This document shows, piece by piece, positions 6,654 through 8,111 of a DNA stretch of 8,111 nt. Both the position numbers and the translations under genes were made by a program. The notes below the pieces were generated by a model that made no database searches, had not been told where the DNA came from, and saw only the letters and a program-made list of their open reading frames with translations. How positions within the stretch are numbered: position 1 is the stretch's first letter; each line of letters opens with the position of its first letter. The DNA comes from Actinomycetota bacterium (lineage in GTDB: Bacteria > Actinomycetota > Actinomycetes > Nanopelagicales > Nanopelagicaceae), in contig CANIAV010000030.1 in the NCBI GenBank assembly GCA_947465365.1, positions 1 through 8,111 on the forward strand. The letters run 5' to 3'.

Positions 6654-7159
6654 GACTTTGCCTCGCTTTCATAGAATTCTGGTGGAATAACAGTCATTCG
6701 CTTGGCTTTGATATCGACGACTGGAACCAGTTGGTGAACAAAGGGAATTAGTACTTCACCGTTTTCAGATTTAATCGAAAGTACATCTTGGCCAGGCAGG
6801 TTTAGCACATCACTTACTTCCCCGAGCAGATCACCATCTACGAGATAAGCCTTACAACCGACAAGCTGCAGGACGTGATAATCATCTTCTTCAAAGCCTG
6901 GTTCATCGATATCTACTTCTGAATAAAGCAGAACATCTCGCAGTTTCTCAACCGAGTTGCGATCTGATATTCCAGTAAATCCCAAGAGCAATATCCCGTT
7001 ATGTACGCGCGCAGAAGCCACGGTCAATGTTCCGTGGCTATCTGTTTCTAATTGCGCACCGATTGCAAAACGTTCTTCGGCTAAATCTGTGCGAACTTCA
7101 ATAGTCGCCTCACCAAGAATTCCGTGAGCGCGACCGATGCGTCCTACATTAAGGCGCAT
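6650..7159 (-). CDS. rimM: 16S rRNA processing / 30S maturation factor RimM
   Basis: 169 residues, normal length. The N-terminal RimM barrel begins at once with LNVGRIGRAHGILGE (3-17), and the PRC-barrel domain spans about 92-165, with YHVLQLVGCKAYL, LLGEVSDVLNLPGQDVL (111-127) and VLIPFVHQLVPVVDI (136-150). RimM binds S19 and assists late folding of the 30S head. The gene sits between the KH-domain gene and trmD in the standard actinobacterial order and overlaps trmD by four bases. The 26-base space before its ATG has only weak Shine-Dalgarno character and holds a small AT-rich stem. No anomalies in the protein. Confidence -1.
   Translation of the reverse strand: MRLNVGRIGRAHGILGEATIEVRTDLAEERFAIGAQLETDSHGTLTVASARVHNGILLLGFTGISDRNSVEKLRDVLLYSEVDIDEPGFEEDDYHVLQLVGCKAYLVDGDLLGEVSDVLNLPGQDVLSIKSENGEVLIPFVHQLVPVVDIKAKRMTVIPPEFYESEAKS
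6661..6664 (-). promoter_or_regulatory. Ribosome binding site for trmD inside rimM
   Basis: On the - strand GAGG lies seven bases before the trmD ATG, within the last codons of rimM. It supports the ATGA-overlap start at 6653 over any internal start. Confidence -1.
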
Positions 7160-7167
7160 GGCAAGTG

Positions 7168-7186
7168 ACTTTAACTTCTTTAAAGT
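7168..7186 (-). other. AT-rich stem in the khpA-rimM gap
   Basis: A perfect 7-bp inverted repeat (ACTTTAA / TTAAAGT) with a 5-base loop, AGAAG on the - strand, fills most of the 26-base gap. It begins on the last base of the khpA stop codon. The purine loop is the only Shine-Dalgarno-like sequence before rimM but is 15 bases from its ATG, farther than usual unless the stem brings it closer. No U run follows, so it is not a terminator. With mostly A-U pairs its stability is doubtful. Confidence -1.
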
Positions 7187-7425
7187 TAGCGAGCCTCATC
7201 GGTATCGATGAGATCAACGCGCACGGTGCGACCGGCAATTGCGCTTACGACAGTGCGTAGCGCCTTTGCAGTGCGACCATTGCGGCCAATCACCTTGCCG
7301 ATATCTTCAGGATTGACACGAACTTCTAGAGTTGTGCCGCGACGGTGAGTCTTCTCCTTGACGATGACATCTTCAGGATTATCAACGATTCCTTTAACGA
7401 GGTGCTCGAGAGCTTCGTCCATCAT
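7186..7425 (-). CDS. khpA: Small KH-domain RNA-binding protein KhpA
   Basis: 79 residues consisting of one KH domain, the usual size for KhpA (76-80). The RNA-gripping GxxG loop is G47-R-N-G50 in IGKVIGRNGRTAKALR, with strands on either side (TTLEVRVNP and TVRVDLID). In other bacteria KhpA pairs with KhpB and binds many transcripts, affecting cell division and translation; here that role is by family only. Placement between rpsP and rimM is the common arrangement in Actinobacteria and Firmicutes. Two consecutive ATG codons (7425 and 7422) could start it; either is only two to five bases after the rpsP stop, and no clear ribosome binding site exists, so it is probably translated by coupling to rpsP. 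Confidence -1.
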   Translation of the reverse strand: MMDEALEHLVKGIVDNPEDVIVKEKTHRRGTTLEVRVNPEDIGKVIGRNGRTAKALRTVVSAIAGRTVRVDLIDTDEAR

Positions 7426-7427
7426 TG

Positions 7428-8027
7428 TTATTCGGCAGCCGCTTCTGCTGCAGGTGCTTCAGACACAACATCTGTAGTCGCAACTTCAGCTGGAACCTCT
7501 GCCACCACATCGGTCGCAGTTGGTTCGGACACCTCTACCACCACATCGGTCGCAGTTGGTTCGGACACCTCTGCCACAACTTCGGACACAACAGCTTCTT
7601 CGATCACAGGAGCAGGATTAGCCTTTGCAGCTAACTTCTCTTGCGCCTTCTTCTTCATAGTTGTTGCGCCTTCTTTAGGCTCATCCATTGCCTGCTTAAC
7701 AGCTGCTTCGTAAGCGATGCTCTTAGCTGGCTTTGGTGTTGCAAATCTAAGTGTTCCTTCAGTTCCTGGAAGGCCCTTGAACTTCTGCCAATCTCCGGTG
7801 ACCTTAAAGATCGCCTCTACAGCGGCAGTTGGTTGTGCTCCGACGCCGAGCCAGTATTGCGCGCGATCAGAGTTAACTTCCATGATTGATGGCTCTTGCC
7901 CTGGAACGTAACGACCAATTTCTTCAATTGAAAGTCCGTTACGTGCTTTACGTGAATCTGTTACAACGATGCGGAAAAATGGTGTGCGGATCTTTCCCAT
8001 GCGCATTAATCGAATTTTTGTAGACAA
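7428..8027 (-). CDS. rpsP: 30S ribosomal protein S16 with long acidic repeat tail
   Basis: 199 residues. The S16 domain covers about 2-85: KIRLMRMGKIRTPFFRIVV, SRKARNGLSIEEIGRYVPG, RAQYWLGVGAQPTAAVEAIF. S16 binds 16S rRNA early in 30S assembly. Residues 97-138 form a basic linker (KPAKS, MKKKAQEKLAAK), then 139-199 are almost only V, E, A, T, P, S and D with no Lys or Arg, and so strongly acidic. Actinobacterial S16 often carries an alanine-rich tail (M. tuberculosis S16 is about 160 residues), but here the tail is longer and contains an exact 11-residue repeat (EVSEPTATDVV at 153 and 165). The start is TTG at 8027, supported by AGGAG ten bases upstream; the sequence STKIRLMRMG fits the family start, and a later ATG would cut into the first strand. 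It is the first gene visible of the rpsP-khpA-rimM-trmD cluster. Confidence -1.
   Translation of the reverse strand: MSTKIRLMRMGKIRTPFFRIVVTDSRKARNGLSIEEIGRYVPGQEPSIMEVNSDRAQYWLGVGAQPTAAVEAIFKVTGDWQKFKGLPGTEGTLRFATPKPAKSIAYEAAVKQAMDEPKEGATTMKKKAQEKLAAKANPAPVIEEAVVSEVVAEVSEPTATDVVVEVSEPTATDVVAEVPAEVATTDVVSEAPAAEAAAE
7501..7572. repeat. Two tandem 36-bp copies in the rpsP tail
   Basis: Bases 7501-7536 and 7537-7572 are identical except for the first base (G against A). In frame they encode two 12-residue units differing only at their last residue (V or A). A more diverged copy of the same theme follows in the protein (EVPAEVATTDVVS, 13 residues). Near-identity at the DNA level, including third codon positions, indicates a recent duplication by slippage or unequal exchange. 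Confidence -1.
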
Positions 8028-8111
8028 AGAAGTAGTGCTCCTAAAAAGTGTGTCGTATATATCGCTCGTGCAGCGGGGTGCGCACTTACTTAATACAACT
8101 TTGGATATGGA
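8028..8111 (-). promoter_or_regulatory. Upstream region of rpsP with ribosome binding site and possible -10 box
   Basis: On the - strand AGGAG (8042-8038) stands ten bases before the TTG start, a slightly long but usable spacing. Farther up, TATATA (8061-8056) could be a -10 box, which would give a leader of roughly 20 bases. The hexamer 17 bases above it is TGCGCA, a poor -35, so the promoter is tentative. An 8-bp palindrome, GTGCGCAC, lies at 8078-8085. No coding sequence is recognisable in the remaining bases to the window edge. Confidence -1.

Noticed and set aside
7501..7572. 36-bp repeat considered as a CRISPR remnant
   Set aside because: The two copies abut with no spacer, lie in frame inside rpsP and encode a protein repeat.
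7345..7713. Open frame on the + strand opposite rpsP/khpA, rich in Ser/Thr/Ala repeats
   Set aside because: It is the antisense shadow of the repetitive S16 tail; it has no recognisable domain and no ribosome binding site, while the opposite strand has full S16 and KH signatures.
8070..8090. Stem near GTGCGCAC as terminator of a gene beyond the right edge
   Set aside because: No usable loop, no U run on either strand, and no recognisable gene end in the few remaining bases.

Overview
The window looks like chromosome of a moderate-GC, streamlined actinobacterium. The order rpsP, small KH protein, rimM, trmD, a soluble mycobacterial-type (DesA-like) acyl-ACP desaturase, a GlnA3/GlnA4-type glutamine synthetase paralogue, short gaps and TTG starts all fit Actinobacteria. 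A freshwater acI/Nanopelagicales-like bacterium is my best guess, but that is inference from gene content and base composition, not a match. Coding density is very high: no stretch over about 85 bases lacks a gene.

Left arm, + strand (1-3006): the 3' end of a short-chain dehydrogenase, then a glutamine-synthetase-family ligase, then an NAD(P)-dependent aldehyde dehydrogenase. The gaps are 16 and 12 bases, so this reads as one operon entering from outside the window. It ends tail to tail, with a single base between stop codons, against a - strand gene run.

Right arm, - strand (8027 down to 3008): rpsP (ribosomal protein S16 with a long acidic, internally repeated tail), khpA, rimM and trmD form the usual ribosome/tRNA maturation cluster. 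They are followed in the same direction, with gaps of only 37, 19 and 23 bases, by a ferritin-like acyl-ACP desaturase, a stand-alone class I glutamine amidotransferase and an iron-type alcohol dehydrogenase. rplS, which often follows trmD, is not there.

The most interesting reading is functional. The ligase has lost the ammonium-site residues of true glutamine synthetase and resembles the gamma-glutamyl-polyamine/ethanolamide synthetases. Together with an alcohol dehydrogenase, an aldehyde dehydrogenase and a class I amidotransferase that could act as a gamma-glutamyl hydrolase, the two convergent arms contain every enzyme class needed to gamma-glutamylate an amino alcohol such as ethanolamine, oxidise it to gamma-glutamylglycine and release glutamate plus glycine. 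That pathway is an inference from gene content. No RNA genes, mobile elements or CRISPR arrays were seen.
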